Assembly: GCA_021159445.1 (NCBI GenBank)
Contig: JAGGRV010000030.1
Location: 1-26,766, forward strand
DNA: 26,766 nt
Reading direction: 5' to 3'
Source: Deltaproteobacteria bacterium
GTDB taxonomy: Bacteria; Desulfobacterota; Dissulfuribacteria; Dissulfuribacterales; UBA3076
Of this stretch, positions 6,446 through 14,433 are shown piece after piece. The translations under genes were made by a program, and so were the position numbers. Numbering within the stretch: the stretch's first letter is position 1; each line of letters opens with the position of its first letter. The notes below the pieces were generated by a model. The model searched no databases. It worked only from the letters and a program-made list of their open reading frames with translations, and had not been told where the DNA came from.

Positions 6446-7100
6446 TCAACCCGAATTATGCACTTCAAATACCGAAAAAGGAAATTTTATCTTTAATATT
6501 GGTCTATTATACTTTACAAATGTATTTAGATCTTTCACCCAAAAGGTGAAGCTGATTTTTGATATGTTTTTTCGGCATTTGAATCCGCAAGGGGTTGCCG
6601 ATTTCACCGAATTTGTTTTGTTGTCGGGCGATTGAAGTACCAAAGTACGTCTACGCACCCTCCGCCTCGCATCTTCGGCAAACTCAGCAACTGCATAATC
6701 CGGGTTCCAGCCCCACCTGTGTTCGGCTTCCCATCCTGTTATCGTGATCTTTGCGCTTCCTTTGAATCGCTTTCCATCTTTTAGTTCTCCTGAGACTATT
6801 ATGTCATACTCCTCTCCAGGGATCATCTCCGAGAGTATCTCCATGGCCTTGAACTTGTTAAATTTGACCAGCATCACAGGGCCTTTGTATTTCTTTGAGA
6901 ACTTACTCCCATTATGCCAGTCTTTAAAGGCCTCGCATCTTGTTGAGATCCCGGCCTTCAGTCTCCCCCAGATCCCCCCACGAATTATCATCAATTAACG
7001 TCTCACCATAGACTGCTTTCGCTTTTTCCGTGTCATCCAAAATCGCCTTGAGCGGAATAGGGTCCTGAGGGTTTATAGAAATTGATTCTTTTGTGTTGAC
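6446..7100 (-). pseudogene. Frameshifted C-terminal remnant of a secreted beta-sandwich protein
   Basis: Two reading frames carry one protein tail. The first (7100 to 6924) gives SISINPQDPIPLKAILDD...LIDDNSWGDLGE and ends in a stop. The second continues as FKDWHNGSKFSKKYK, then VMLVKFNKFKAMEILSEM and SGELKDGKRFKGSAKITI, ending its conserved part near 6734. This pattern (N-terminal INP..., then VKF....A..IL, then V.GELKDG..F.G...I) is typical of the terminal domain of large secreted proteins. The switch lies near 6925-6990. No start or signal peptide is present. The rest of the frame down to 6446 overlaps a palindromic repeat and is probably not genuine protein. Confidence 0.5.
6606..6680. repeat. 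Degenerate palindromic element
   Basis: Read on the minus strand it begins GCCGAAGATGCGAGGCGGAG, has the palindromic centre GTACTTTGGTAC and ends in CAAATTCGG. The outer ends (CCGAA/TTCGG) and the centre are inverted repeats. The order GCGAGG.G.AG, palindrome, ATCG..CGA.CAAC also occurs in the 154-bp MITE, hinting at shared ancestry. Confidence 0.4.
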
Positions 7101-7124
7101 AAAAAATTGTTCAGAGGATAAATT
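7096..7124 (+). promoter_or_regulatory. Promoter candidate for the AAA_14/DUF4143 ATPase gene
   Basis: TTGACA at 7096-7101, 17-bp spacer, TAAATT at 7119-7124. Just downstream TGGCAAT (7127-7133) and ATTGCCA (7163-7169) form an inverted repeat in the leader that could serve as an operator or hairpin. The gene starts at 7190 after AAGGGAA. Confidence 0.5.
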
Positions 7125-7189
7125 AGTGGCAATTCAATGCCATAAAATGCCAGTTTTGTGGTATTGCCAAAACAACAAAGGGAATATGT

Positions 7190-8572
7190 ATGGCTTTAAT
7201 AGATCTTATTTTTGATATGAATCCCTGGTGGCGCGACAGGCAGTCCATCAATCAAGACAAACATATACGAACTTTCGAGGCATCTAAGATCAAATGGCGC
7301 CCACCCTTGCTCAAAATTCCTTTGAACGAGGACGCGCTTCACATAATCAAGGGGCCCAGGCAGGTAGGCAAAACTACCCTGATCAAGCTTTTTATTAAAA
7401 ATCTCCTGGCCGACGATAAAGTTTCGGAAAAAGACATCTTCTTTCTTTCCATAGACGCTGCCAAAACCGTAGACGAAGTTTTGGAGGTAATCCTTTATTA
7501 CTTTAAGACCATAAAAACCTCTAACCGAAGATACCTTTTTCTGGATGAAGCCTCTTTCCATCCGAAGTGGCCGCGCGGAATAAAGGTCCTTATTGATATG
7601 GGTTTTGATAGAAATACCACCTATGTTGTTACAGGTTCTTCAGCCCTTGATCTGAAAAGAAGTTCCGAAAAACTGCCAGGAAGGCGTGGAAAAGGGTGTG
7701 ACTTTGTTCTATTGCCTCTGTCTTTCCGCCAATTTCTGAGCATTATATATCCTCAAATAAAGCTTGCCCCGGTTAATTATATCTCAGAAATTTTAGAAAA
7801 AAAAGAGGCGGACTTTTTTGATTTTCGCATGTACAAAACTGAGTTGGAGGGAGCCTTGCACGCTTACCTTAAAACCGGGGGGTTCCCTGCATGGATTGAT
7901 GCCCACCTAAAGGGAGAGTCCGATGAACACCTTCTTATGACTTTCCGGGCAATTATTGAGGGAGATATGGCGAGGTTGAAAAAAACCACCTCGCTTCTAA
8001 TGCACATAGCGCTTCCCATCTTGAAACACATAGGAACACCTGTGGATTGGAAAAAACTTGCGGTGGAAACGGGCATGGGTTCCCACCATACGGCACACGA
8101 TTACATCAATATACTTTCTGACTCCTATATCCTTTATTTTCTTCAAGCCTTAGATACCAACAAAAATTTGCCAAAGCTACGAAAAGGGAAAAAAATCTAT
8201 CCCTTTGATCCCATCATTAGCACGATTTTACTTACATATCATCCTTATTTACGGATTGAAGACTCCGAACTGATTGAAGCTGTTGTAGGAGGTCATCTCC
8301 TAAGAAAAAGCCAATTTATAACTACCGGTCTTTCTTCGATATCGGATCTCTTTTACTGGCACAGCAAAGCAGGTAAAGAAGTCGATTTTGTGTTTCTTGA
8401 TCAAAAAGGGCTGCAATCTATTGAAGTGAAATACCAAAACCACGTCACGTTGAGAGACAGTATCACCATGATCAGACATTTCAACAATGGCCTGCTTCTC
8501 TCCAAGAAAGATTTTGAAGTTGGACCCAATGTCTTAATGCTTCCCATTTCATGGTTTCTCGCCATGATTTAA
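7190..8572 (+). CDS. AAA_14/DUF4143 ATP-binding protein
   Basis: 460 residues. Walker A GPRQVGKTT (55-63), Walker B YLFLDEA (115-121) and sensor TGSS (148-151) give an AAA-type P-loop ATPase of the AAA_14 group. The middle (LEGALHAYLKTGGFPAW) and the C-terminal third match DUF4143: near the end, GKEVDFVF followed by SIEVKYQ has the E-V-D...E-V-K arrangement of PD-(D/E)xK-like nuclease folds. The cellular role of this widespread family is not settled; the genes are often found in accessory regions. It stands alone behind its own promoter (7096-7124) with ribosome site AAGGGAA. Appears full length. Confidence 0.88.
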   Translation: MALIDLIFDMNPWWRDRQSINQDKHIRTFEASKIKWRPPLLKIPLNEDALHIIKGPRQVGKTTLIKLFIKNLLADDKVSEKDIFFLSIDAAKTVDEVLEVILYYFKTIKTSNRRYLFLDEASFHPKWPRGIKVLIDMGFDRNTTYVVTGSSALDLKRSSEKLPGRRGKGCDFVLLPLSFRQFLSIIYPQIKLAPVNYISEILEKKEADFFDFRMYKTELEGALHAYLKTGGFPAWIDAHLKGESDEHLLMTFRAIIEGDMARLKKTTSLLMHIALPILKHIGTPVDWKKLAVETGMGSHHTAHDYINILSDSYILYFLQALDTNKNLPKLRKGKKIYPFDPIISTILLTYHPYLRIEDSELIEAVVGGHLLRKSQFITTGLSSISDLFYWHSKAGKEVDFVFLDQKGLQSIEVKYQNHVTLRDSITMIRHFNNGLLLSKKDFEVGPNVLMLPISWFLAMI

Positions 8573-9023
8573 GCCCATCCACAGGTCTCCAATCTGCGTT
8601 AATCTGCGGCTGCCCCGCTCGCCCTGTTTACCCCGTTAAATGCCTTTTTTTTATATTTAACCGGGGTAGCTCCGGCAGATGGTACTGGGGCGTCTTGGCG
8701 GTTTATAAAGTGACAAAGTGCCAACGTCCCCCATTACAGCCGCAAAGGACGAACATCTGACGACCCCGCAAACATGACAATCGCCAGGTCCGCTCTGTTT
8801 GCCACGGTTGCGGAACCGTGTTGGGAAATTTCAGAAAAGTGTGGGTTGAGGTTGGCTATTAACCGGCTCAGGGACGCTTAACGCTGCAGTTGGAAAGATG
8901 AATTTGTTGTCAAAGGTCAGAAAAGGGGAGTGAAATTTCCAGTTTCGATATCGGCATTCAATTCGATAATGCACGTTTTTTCGAAAAAGGTGTAAATTGG
9001 TGAATGAAAGATGCCAGATTTTG
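8573..9023. other. Intergenic stretch between convergent genes
   Basis: Holds the hairpin at 8629-8668 and a second hairpin, CACGGTT-GCGG-AACCGTG (8803-8820). Word-like duplications (AATCTGCGTTAATCTGCGG; AAGTGACAAAGTGCC) are also seen. No open frame resembles a gene. The trp operon, coming from the right, must end somewhere here. Confidence 0.5.
8629..8668. terminator. Hairpin with T-rich loop, possible bidirectional terminator
   Basis: TACCCCGTTAAAT (8629-8641) pairs with ATTTAACCGGGGTA (8655-8668), with one bulged base. The T8 run lies in the loop rather than after the stem, which is unusual for an intrinsic terminator. Its position between convergent genes fits a transcription end, but it may be a repeat. 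Confidence 0.35.
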
Positions 9024-9851
9024 TCAATATCCCGTTTTTGTAGCCTCCTTCAATTCCCCAATAAATTCTCCCACCTTTTTGACCAGGTCGGGCCCGGCCT
9101 TAAGATCATTGCCCTGTTTGATCGTATGGGCCTCGATCAGTTTTACAATGGCGCTTCCAACAATAATCCCGTCTGTTACAGCGGAGAGCATGGAAACCTG
9201 GGCAGGCTTGGAGATCCCGAAGCCCACTGCCACTGGTTTATTGGTGAGCTGTTTGATTCCGTTAAGGCCCTGAGACAGTTCATCGGGGAGTTCGGTCCTT
9301 GCCCCGGTAATACCGGTTACGGAAACATAGTACAAAAAGCCCTGCGTAGCCCTGGCAATCTTCTTAACTCGATCTGCCGGGGTGTTCGGTGCCACAAGCA
9401 GGATGTTGGCAAGCCCTTGGGATTTTGCGGCTGCAATCCAGTCTTTGGCCTCCTCCAGGGGCAGGTCGGGGACTATTGTGCCGTCAAGACCGGCGGTTGC
9501 CGCGTCTTTTGCAAAAGCAGAAAGGCCATATTGGAATAAGGGGTTGTAGTAGCCCATAAGGACCAATGGGATATTTGTCTTTCTTCGGACTTTCTTGACC
9601 AGCTTCAATAAATCCTTTGCGTTTATGTTGTGGCGAAGGGCCCTCTGGCTTGAAGCCTGGATAGTCGGGCCGTCTGCCAGGGGATCCGAGAAAGGGAGAC
9701 CAAGCTCTATAAGGTCTGCACCCTGGCGGTCCATCTCCAATATCAGGGCCTCTGTAGTGGCAATATCCGGGTCTCCGGTGGTTATGAACGGGATGAGCGC
9801 TGCTTCTTTCCTTTTTCTGAGCTGTGAGAACATGCGATCTATTCTGTTCAT
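9024..9851 (-). CDS. trpA: Tryptophan synthase alpha subunit
   Basis: 275 residues, the usual length. Cleaves indole-3-glycerol phosphate to indole and glyceraldehyde 3-phosphate; indole is channelled to TrpB. The catalytic acids sit at the canonical positions: E49 in DLIELGLPFSDP and D60 in LADGPTIQ. The phosphate-binding region GFGISKPAQV is present near residue 210. The ATG overlaps the trpB stop as ATGA, so the two subunits are translationally coupled. Last gene of the seven-gene trp operon. The closest downstream hairpins are at 8803-8820 and 8629-8668. Confidence 0.97.
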   Translation of the reverse strand: MNRIDRMFSQLRKRKEAALIPFITTGDPDIATTEALILEMDRQGADLIELGLPFSDPLADGPTIQASSQRALRHNINAKDLLKLVKKVRRKTNIPLVLMGYYNPLFQYGLSAFAKDAATAGLDGTIVPDLPLEEAKDWIAAAKSQGLANILLVAPNTPADRVKKIARATQGFLYYVSVTGITGARTELPDELSQGLNGIKQLTNKPVAVGFGISKPAQVSMLSAVTDGIIVGSAIVKLIEAHTIKQGNDLKAGPDLVKKVGEFIGELKEATKTGY

Positions 9852-11074
9852 TTGTCTGTCCTCCCCTTGATCAATTCCGCAACTGTGGCAACGTCTTTGT
9901 CTCCCCTTCCGGAGAGGTTGATCACCACAATGCTCCCCTTGGGAAGAGATGGGGCAAGCTCCTTCAGGTAGGCAACAGCATGAGCGCTTTCCAGGGCAGG
10001 TATGATTCCATCGGTCTCTGACAACAGCCTGAATGCCTGAAGGGCCTGTTCATCATCAACCGCTGCGTACTCGACTCTGCCTGAGTCCTTAAAGACGCTG
10101 TGCTCCGGTCCCACACCCGGATAGTCAAGCCCCGGAGCGAGTGAGTGGGCGCCTTTTATCTGGCCCCAGCGGTCCTGCAATAGATAGCTCATGGCGCCGT
10201 GAAGCACACCGGGGCTGCCAACAGCCAGGGGGGCAGAGTGAAAGTCTGTTTCAACACCTTTTCCTGCCGCCTCAACTCCTATCAGTCGTATTCCCCGGTC
10301 CTTAATGAATGGATAGAAGATCCCCATGGCGTTACTCCCGCCGCCGACACAGGCCATCACCACGTCCGGCAGGCATCCGGCAAGCTGTCTGATCTGCCTT
10401 CGTGTCTCCCTGCCGATTACGCTCTGAAAATTCCGCACCATCATTGGATATGGGTGTGGACCTACCACAGAACCTATGACATAGTGGGTGTCTCCAACAT
10501 TAGTAACCCAGTCCCGTATTGTCTCATTTATTGCGTCTTTCAGTGTCTGTGTCCCTGAGAGCACAGGGATGACTTTTGCCCCGGTGAGTTCCATGCGAAA
10601 GACGTTCATGGACTGGCGCACCATGTCCTTGCGGCCCATGTAAACTTCGCACTTCAGGCCCATCAGGGCAGCCGCGGTTGCAGTTGCCACACCGTGTTGT
10701 CCTGCGCCGGTTTCCGCTATGATCCTTGTTTTCCCCATGCGTTTTGCCAGGAGCACCTGGCCGATAGTGTTGTTGATCTTATGCGCACCTGTGTGGGCGA
10801 GATCCTCCCGCTTAAGAAATACCCTTATGCCGCCGCCTACGGCCTCTTGCAGACCTTTTGCCTCGTAGAGCGGGGTAGGACGCCCTACGTAGTGCTTGAG
10901 GATTTGATTGAGTTCCTTCTTAAAGCCGGCATCCTGTCTGGCCTTCCGGTATGCGGAATCCAGCTCCGTAATGGCGGGCATAAGTGTCTCCGGCACAAAG
11001 CGGCCTCCGTAAAGACCAAAGTGACCTGAATTATTTGGTGATTTGGTGATTTGGTGATTGGTTGATTTATTCAC
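9848..11074 (-). CDS. trpB: Tryptophan synthase beta subunit
   Basis: 408 residues; joins indole and serine using PLP. The PLP lysine is K99 in HTGAHKINNTIGQ, and the glycine-rich phosphate cup GGGSNAMG is present near residue 236. HFGLYGGRFVPETLM (18-32) is the normal TrpB N-terminus. The only in-frame start is GTG at 11074, well placed after AAGGAAGG. Between it and the normal N-terminus lie about 15 unusual residues (NKSTNHQITKSPNN), encoded by an 8-bp tandem repeat (11033-11064). Overlaps trpA by 4 bp. A 150-bp gap with word repeats separates it from trpF. Confidence 0.97.
   Translation of the reverse strand: MNKSTNHQITKSPNNSGHFGLYGGRFVPETLMPAITELDSAYRKARQDAGFKKELNQILKHYVGRPTPLYEAKGLQEAVGGGIRVFLKREDLAHTGAHKINNTIGQVLLAKRMGKTRIIAETGAGQHGVATATAAALMGLKCEVYMGRKDMVRQSMNVFRMELTGAKVIPVLSGTQTLKDAINETIRDWVTNVGDTHYVIGSVVGPHPYPMMVRNFQSVIGRETRRQIRQLAGCLPDVVMACVGGGSNAMGIFYPFIKDRGIRLIGVEAAGKGVETDFHSAPLAVGSPGVLHGAMSYLLQDRWGQIKGAHSLAPGLDYPGVGPEHSVFKDSGRVEYAAVDDEQALQAFRLLSETDGIIPALESAHAVAYLKELAPSLPKGSIVVINLSGRGDKDVATVAELIKGRTDK
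11033..11064. repeat. 8-bp tandem repeat in the 5' end of trpB
   Basis: Three perfect tandem copies of ATTTGGTG (11033-11040, 11041-11048, 11049-11056) and a fourth degenerate copy, ATTGGTTG (11057-11064), on the plus strand. They encode part of the TrpB N-terminal extension. Because 8 is not a multiple of 3, gain or loss of one copy would shift trpB out of frame with its GTG. Confidence 0.8.
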
Positions 11075-11224
11075 TATTCCTTCCTTTGTAATAGTCCATC
11101 CTTACCTACCCTCAGTGTGAAGGGCTTAGGGGGGAAATTTTTTACCTTACTTCGACATTCTGCGGTTCCTTGTTCGATGTTCGATATTCGTTGTTTTAAC
11201 TCCCGTGACGATGATTGAATGATT
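11075..11224. other. trpF-trpB gap with word repeats
   Basis: 150 bp within the operon. It carries the trpB ribosome site (AAGGAAGG on the minus strand) and short word repeats such as GTTCGATGTTCGATATTCG near 11170. No gene is seen. Confidence 0.45.
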
Positions 11225-11845
11225 CTAATCCACTATGGCCCTGCGTATGAAATCAGCTACCAGGTCTATATTTTTTTTCCCAGGGGCATTCTCTACACCC
11301 GAGCTTACATCTACTCCCCAGGGCCGAACCTGTTTTACTGCCTGGGCAATGTTTTCCGGTTTCAGGCCACCTGCAAGAATAATAGGCCTTGAGAGGACTT
11401 TTTTCGCCTCAATCGCTATGGACCAGTCAAAGGTCTCGCCTGTTCCGCCATGGGCACTCGGGGACCAAGCGTCAAGCAGGAAGGCTTTCACAACTTCCTG
11501 ATATGGCAAAAGATCCTGAATATCGGCCTTTGTCCTTATTCGCCATGCCTTTATGGCCCTGGGAGCAAGGTCTTTGCAAATCTCCGGAGTTTCCTCACCA
11601 TGCAATTGCACCAGGTCCAGGCCGCAATAGTCTGTTATCTGCCTTATTTTTTCAGAAGACTCATTGACAAAGACCCCGACTGTCTGAACCATTGGCGGCA
11701 GATTTTGAACAATCTCTCTGGCCCTGTCCGGATCTATCTGCCTGGGACTCTTGGCAAAGACCAGTCCTATGGCGTTGGCTCCGGCCTCTGCCACTGCTTT
11801 CGCCTCTGCTGGATCAGTAAGCCCGCAGACTTTTATTTTTACCAT
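11225..11845 (-). CDS. trpF: Phosphoribosylanthranilate isomerase
   Basis: 206 residues; converts phosphoribosylanthranilate to the carboxyphenylamino-ribulose form (Amadori rearrangement). The catalytic Cys is C7 in KVCGLTDP, and the catalytic Asp lies in LLDAWSPSAHGGTGETFDW. AGGLKPENIAQA and GVDVSSGVE form the phosphate-binding end of the TIM barrel. Starts 14 bp after the trpC stop. Separate from trpC here, not fused as in enteric bacteria. Confidence 0.96.
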   Translation of the reverse strand: MVKIKVCGLTDPAEAKAVAEAGANAIGLVFAKSPRQIDPDRAREIVQNLPPMVQTVGVFVNESSEKIRQITDYCGLDLVQLHGEETPEICKDLAPRAIKAWRIRTKADIQDLLPYQEVVKAFLLDAWSPSAHGGTGETFDWSIAIEAKKVLSRPIILAGGLKPENIAQAVKQVRPWGVDVSSGVENAPGKKNIDLVADFIRRAIVD

Positions 11846-11859
11846 AACTCACCCAATTC

Positions 11860-12636
11860 CTACATTTTCCCTGCTTCAACGAGGGCGGCAAGAGAAGTGA
11901 TGCGATCTTTGGCCTTTACCAGGGCCTCTCCTATGAGTGTCGCAATAATTCCTGCATCAAGGAGCCTCTTTATATCATCAGGGGTTGAGATCCCGCTTTC
12001 GCTTACCAAGGGTACTTCCGATGGCAGCGCCTTTTTTATCCGGAAAGTGGTTTCAATAGACACACTGAAGTCCTCGAGGTTGCGGTTATTTACTCCAATG
12101 AAGTCAGCGTTTGCAGCAAGCGCCCTTTCCATCTCGTTTTCGTTATGGACTTCAACCAGAGGATCAATTCCATTTTCTCTAGTGTGGGCCATGAGCTCTG
12201 AAAGCATGCTGTCATCAAGGGCGGCTACAATAAGGAGTACTGCATCCGCCCCCCAGAGCCTGGCCTCATCTATCTGAAAGTGGTCTATGATAAAGTCTTT
12301 TCTTAGGATTGGAAGGTCAATTTCATTTCGTATTTTGGGAATAAACTCCAGATTTCCCTGAAAGAACCTTTCGTCGGTCAGAACCGATACTGCTTTTGCC
12401 CCTCCTGCCTGGTAATCTTCCGCAATGCTTACAGGGTCAAAATTTGGACATAGGAGCCCTTTTGAAGGAGATGCCTTCTTGACCTCTGCAATTATCGAGA
12501 CCCCCGGATCGGAAATCAGGGCCTCTCGAAATCCCCTCGGAGAAGAAACTTTATGCTCTGGAGGGATAAGCCCTTTGCGATGCTTATCTTTTAATTCCGC
12601 CCTCTTGTGGGCAATAATTGTGTCCAGGATGCTCAT
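11860..12636 (-). CDS. trpC: Indole-3-glycerol phosphate synthase
   Basis: 258 residues; ring-closes the TrpF product to indole-3-glycerol phosphate. The signature is IIAEVKKASPSKG (48-60), with E51 and K53 in the active site. RKDFIIDHFQIDEA holds the second catalytic Lys, and IGVNNRNLEDF and VSESGIST follow in canonical order. Only 4 bp separate it from trpD and 14 bp from trpF, so it is tightly operonic. No anomaly. Confidence 0.97.
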   Translation of the reverse strand: MSILDTIIAHKRAELKDKHRKGLIPPEHKVSSPRGFREALISDPGVSIIAEVKKASPSKGLLCPNFDPVSIAEDYQAGGAKAVSVLTDERFFQGNLEFIPKIRNEIDLPILRKDFIIDHFQIDEARLWGADAVLLIVAALDDSMLSELMAHTRENGIDPLVEVHNENEMERALAANADFIGVNNRNLEDFSVSIETTFRIKKALPSEVPLVSESGISTPDDIKRLLDAGIIATLIGEALVKAKDRITSLAALVEAGKM

Positions 12637-12640
12637 TGTG

Positions 12641-13666
12641 TTATTTCAGGCTGAAGGCTTTCAAAGCCTCAAGTTTTGTCATGGCTTCCATTGAATCTAT
12701 GCTCTCAGCAGCCAGGAGTACTCCTTCTCTTAGGGATTTTGCCCTGTCTGCAAGAAATATGGCCGCCCCGGCGTTAAGGAGTACCATGTCCCTTTTTGGC
12801 CCTGTTTTCCCTGAGATTATGTCTTTCAGTATCCGGGCGTTTTCTTCTGCGTCTCCGCCCTTCAGGTCCTCGACCTTGCATGGATTAAGCCCTGCATCTT
12901 CCGGCCTGATCACGAATTCCTTTACCTCATTCTTGTCCCACTGGGCCACATAACTCTTACCGAGAAGGCTGAGTTCGTCCAGCCCTCCTTCTCCGTGTAC
13001 TACCCAGGCCCTTTTACTGCCGAGGCGCCCAAGGACCTCTGCAAGGAGCCTTGTAAGCATGGGATCATAGATTCCAAGTAACTGCACATTTGCCCATGCA
13101 GGGTTTGTAAGGGGCCCGAGGACATTGAATATAGTGCGGATGCCTATTTCCCGTCTCGGTCCTATGGCGTATTTCATGGCTGGATGAAGGTCAGGGGCGA
13201 ACATAAAACCCATACCTATGGTCTCCACTGCCCTTGCCACATCCTCCGGTGATAGGGCCAGGTTTACACCCAGGGCCTCAAGCACATCCGCACTCCCTGA
13301 CCTGCTGGACACTGAACGGTTGCCATGCTTTGCGACCTTGACGCCGGCCCCTGCAACCACAAAGGCGGCTGTTGTGGACACATTGAAGGTCTGTGCCCCG
13401 TCGCCACCAGTCCCGCAGGTGTCAACCAATGATTCTCCCGGGGACAGATTCACATGGATACGTATGGCCTTCTCCCTCATCACCTTTGCGGCCCCGGCTA
13501 TTTCATCCACAGTCTCGCTCTTCATTCTCAGGCCCATGAGGAGGGCGCCGATCTGGGCAGGTGTTGCCTCTCCCTCCATAATTATTTCCATAACAGACGA
13601 AATCTCAGCCTGGCTGAGATCTTTCCTGCTGACAACATCAGAAATGGCCTTTTTTAATGTATCCAT
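12641..13666 (-). CDS. trpD: Anthranilate phosphoribosyltransferase
   Basis: 341 residues; transfers phosphoribosyl from PRPP to anthranilate. The PRPP/Mg signature CGTGGDG (84-90), NVSTTAAFV (95-103) and KHGNRSVSSRSGSADVLEAL (113-132) are intact. IFNVLGPLTNPA is the usual mid-protein motif. Stand-alone, not fused to trpG. The ATG follows a purine-rich AAAGGGG at short spacing. A 65-bp gap separates it from trpG. Confidence 0.97.
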   Translation of the reverse strand: MDTLKKAISDVVSRKDLSQAEISSVMEIIMEGEATPAQIGALLMGLRMKSETVDEIAGAAKVMREKAIRIHVNLSPGESLVDTCGTGGDGAQTFNVSTTAAFVVAGAGVKVAKHGNRSVSSRSGSADVLEALGVNLALSPEDVARAVETIGMGFMFAPDLHPAMKYAIGPRREIGIRTIFNVLGPLTNPAWANVQLLGIYDPMLTRLLAEVLGRLGSKRAWVVHGEGGLDELSLLGKSYVAQWDKNEVKEFVIRPEDAGLNPCKVEDLKGGDAEENARILKDIISGKTGPKRDMVLLNAGAAIFLADRAKSLREGVLLAAESIDSMEAMTKLEALKAFSLK

Positions 13667-13731
13667 ACCCCTTTAATCCCATAAGCGTTTCTAAAGATGA
13701 ACGTCCAACATCTTTTTATTTAATCCTGTAC

Positions 13732-14295
13732 TCAAGTTTCCAGAAAATTCCTGAGAAGATTGATCCCCTCAGGGGTCATGATGGATTCCGGGTGAAATTG
13801 TACTCCCTCCACTGGAAATTCCCTGTGCCTGAAGCCCATAAGCTCGTCCTGCTCTGACCATGCTGTAACTGCGAGACAGTCCGGAAGGGTTGCCTCATCT
13901 ACAAGGAGAGAATGATACCTCATGGCCTCGAATGGATTCGGCAGACCGCGATATACACCCCTTCCATCGTGTTTGATCATTGAAGTCTTGCCGTGCATAA
14001 GCCTACTTGCCCTGACTATCTTGCCTCCGAATGCAACACCGATGGACTGGTGGCCGAGGCATACACCCAGGACCGGGATCTTCCCGGCAAAGTGACGTAT
14101 GGCAGCCACGGATATGCCCGCTTCGTTGGGTGTGCAAGGACCGGGGGAGACAAGGAGGTGGTCTGGTGTCCAGGAGGCTATCTCCTCTACAGTGGCCTTA
14201 TCATTTCTTACAACCTTAATATCCGCCCCCAGCATTCCCAGGGCCTGGACCAGGTTGTAAGTAAAAGAGTCGTAGTTGTCGATAACTAGAAGCAT
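13732..14295 (-). CDS. trpG: Anthranilate synthase glutamine amidotransferase subunit
   Basis: 187 residues, a class I glutaminase that feeds ammonia to TrpE. The triad is visible: nucleophile C79 in GVCLGHQSIG, and H168 and E170 in FHPESIMTP. NYDSFTYNLVQ at the start and SPGPCTPNEAG are family hallmarks. In many bacteria one such subunit serves both TrpE and PabB; no other glutaminase gene is in this window, so sharing with PabBC at 91-2082 is possible. Ribosome site GAAGGA. Separated from trpE by a TTAGC-word element (14313-14416). Confidence 0.96.
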   Translation of the reverse strand: MLLVIDNYDSFTYNLVQALGMLGADIKVVRNDKATVEEIASWTPDHLLVSPGPCTPNEAGISVAAIRHFAGKIPVLGVCLGHQSIGVAFGGKIVRASRLMHGKTSMIKHDGRGVYRGLPNPFEAMRYHSLLVDEATLPDCLAVTAWSEQDELMGFRHREFPVEGVQFHPESIMTPEGINLLRNFLET

Positions 14296-14312
14296 AGTTA
14301 AGGTCCTTCAGT

Positions 14313-14416
14313 CCTAAGTTGAGCGGTTAGCTGTTAGCCATTAGGGTTTAGCTTTGAAAAATCCTGTAATCATTAAACTAATAGCTAACAGCTAAAGGCT
14401 AATCGCTCAATTTAGG
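14313..14416. repeat. TTAGC-word inverted-repeat element, copy A
   Basis: Nearly the whole trpE-trpG gap. It starts CCTAAGTTGAGCGGTTAGC and ends with the near-complement of that (rc CCTAAATTGAGCGATTAGC). The interior is strung from TTAGC/GCTAA words, so it can fold into a long hairpin. Its right 53 bp (14362-14414) match 23592-23644 in copy B with two mismatches. Non-coding. Confidence 0.75.
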
Positions 14417-14433
14417 TCAGTGCAATGTGCTCA

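Noticed and set aside
6289..6549. 86-codon plus-strand frame MKKFHRFLEQKRT...
   Set aside because: Low-complexity residues, no ribosome site, no recognisable domain; lies in AT-rich decayed sequence.
8997..9539. 180-codon plus-strand frame opposite trpA
   Set aside because: Antisense shadow of a clearly identified trpA.
11450..12277. 275-codon plus-strand frame opposite trpF and trpC
   Set aside because: Runs antisense across two well-supported genes; composition artefact.
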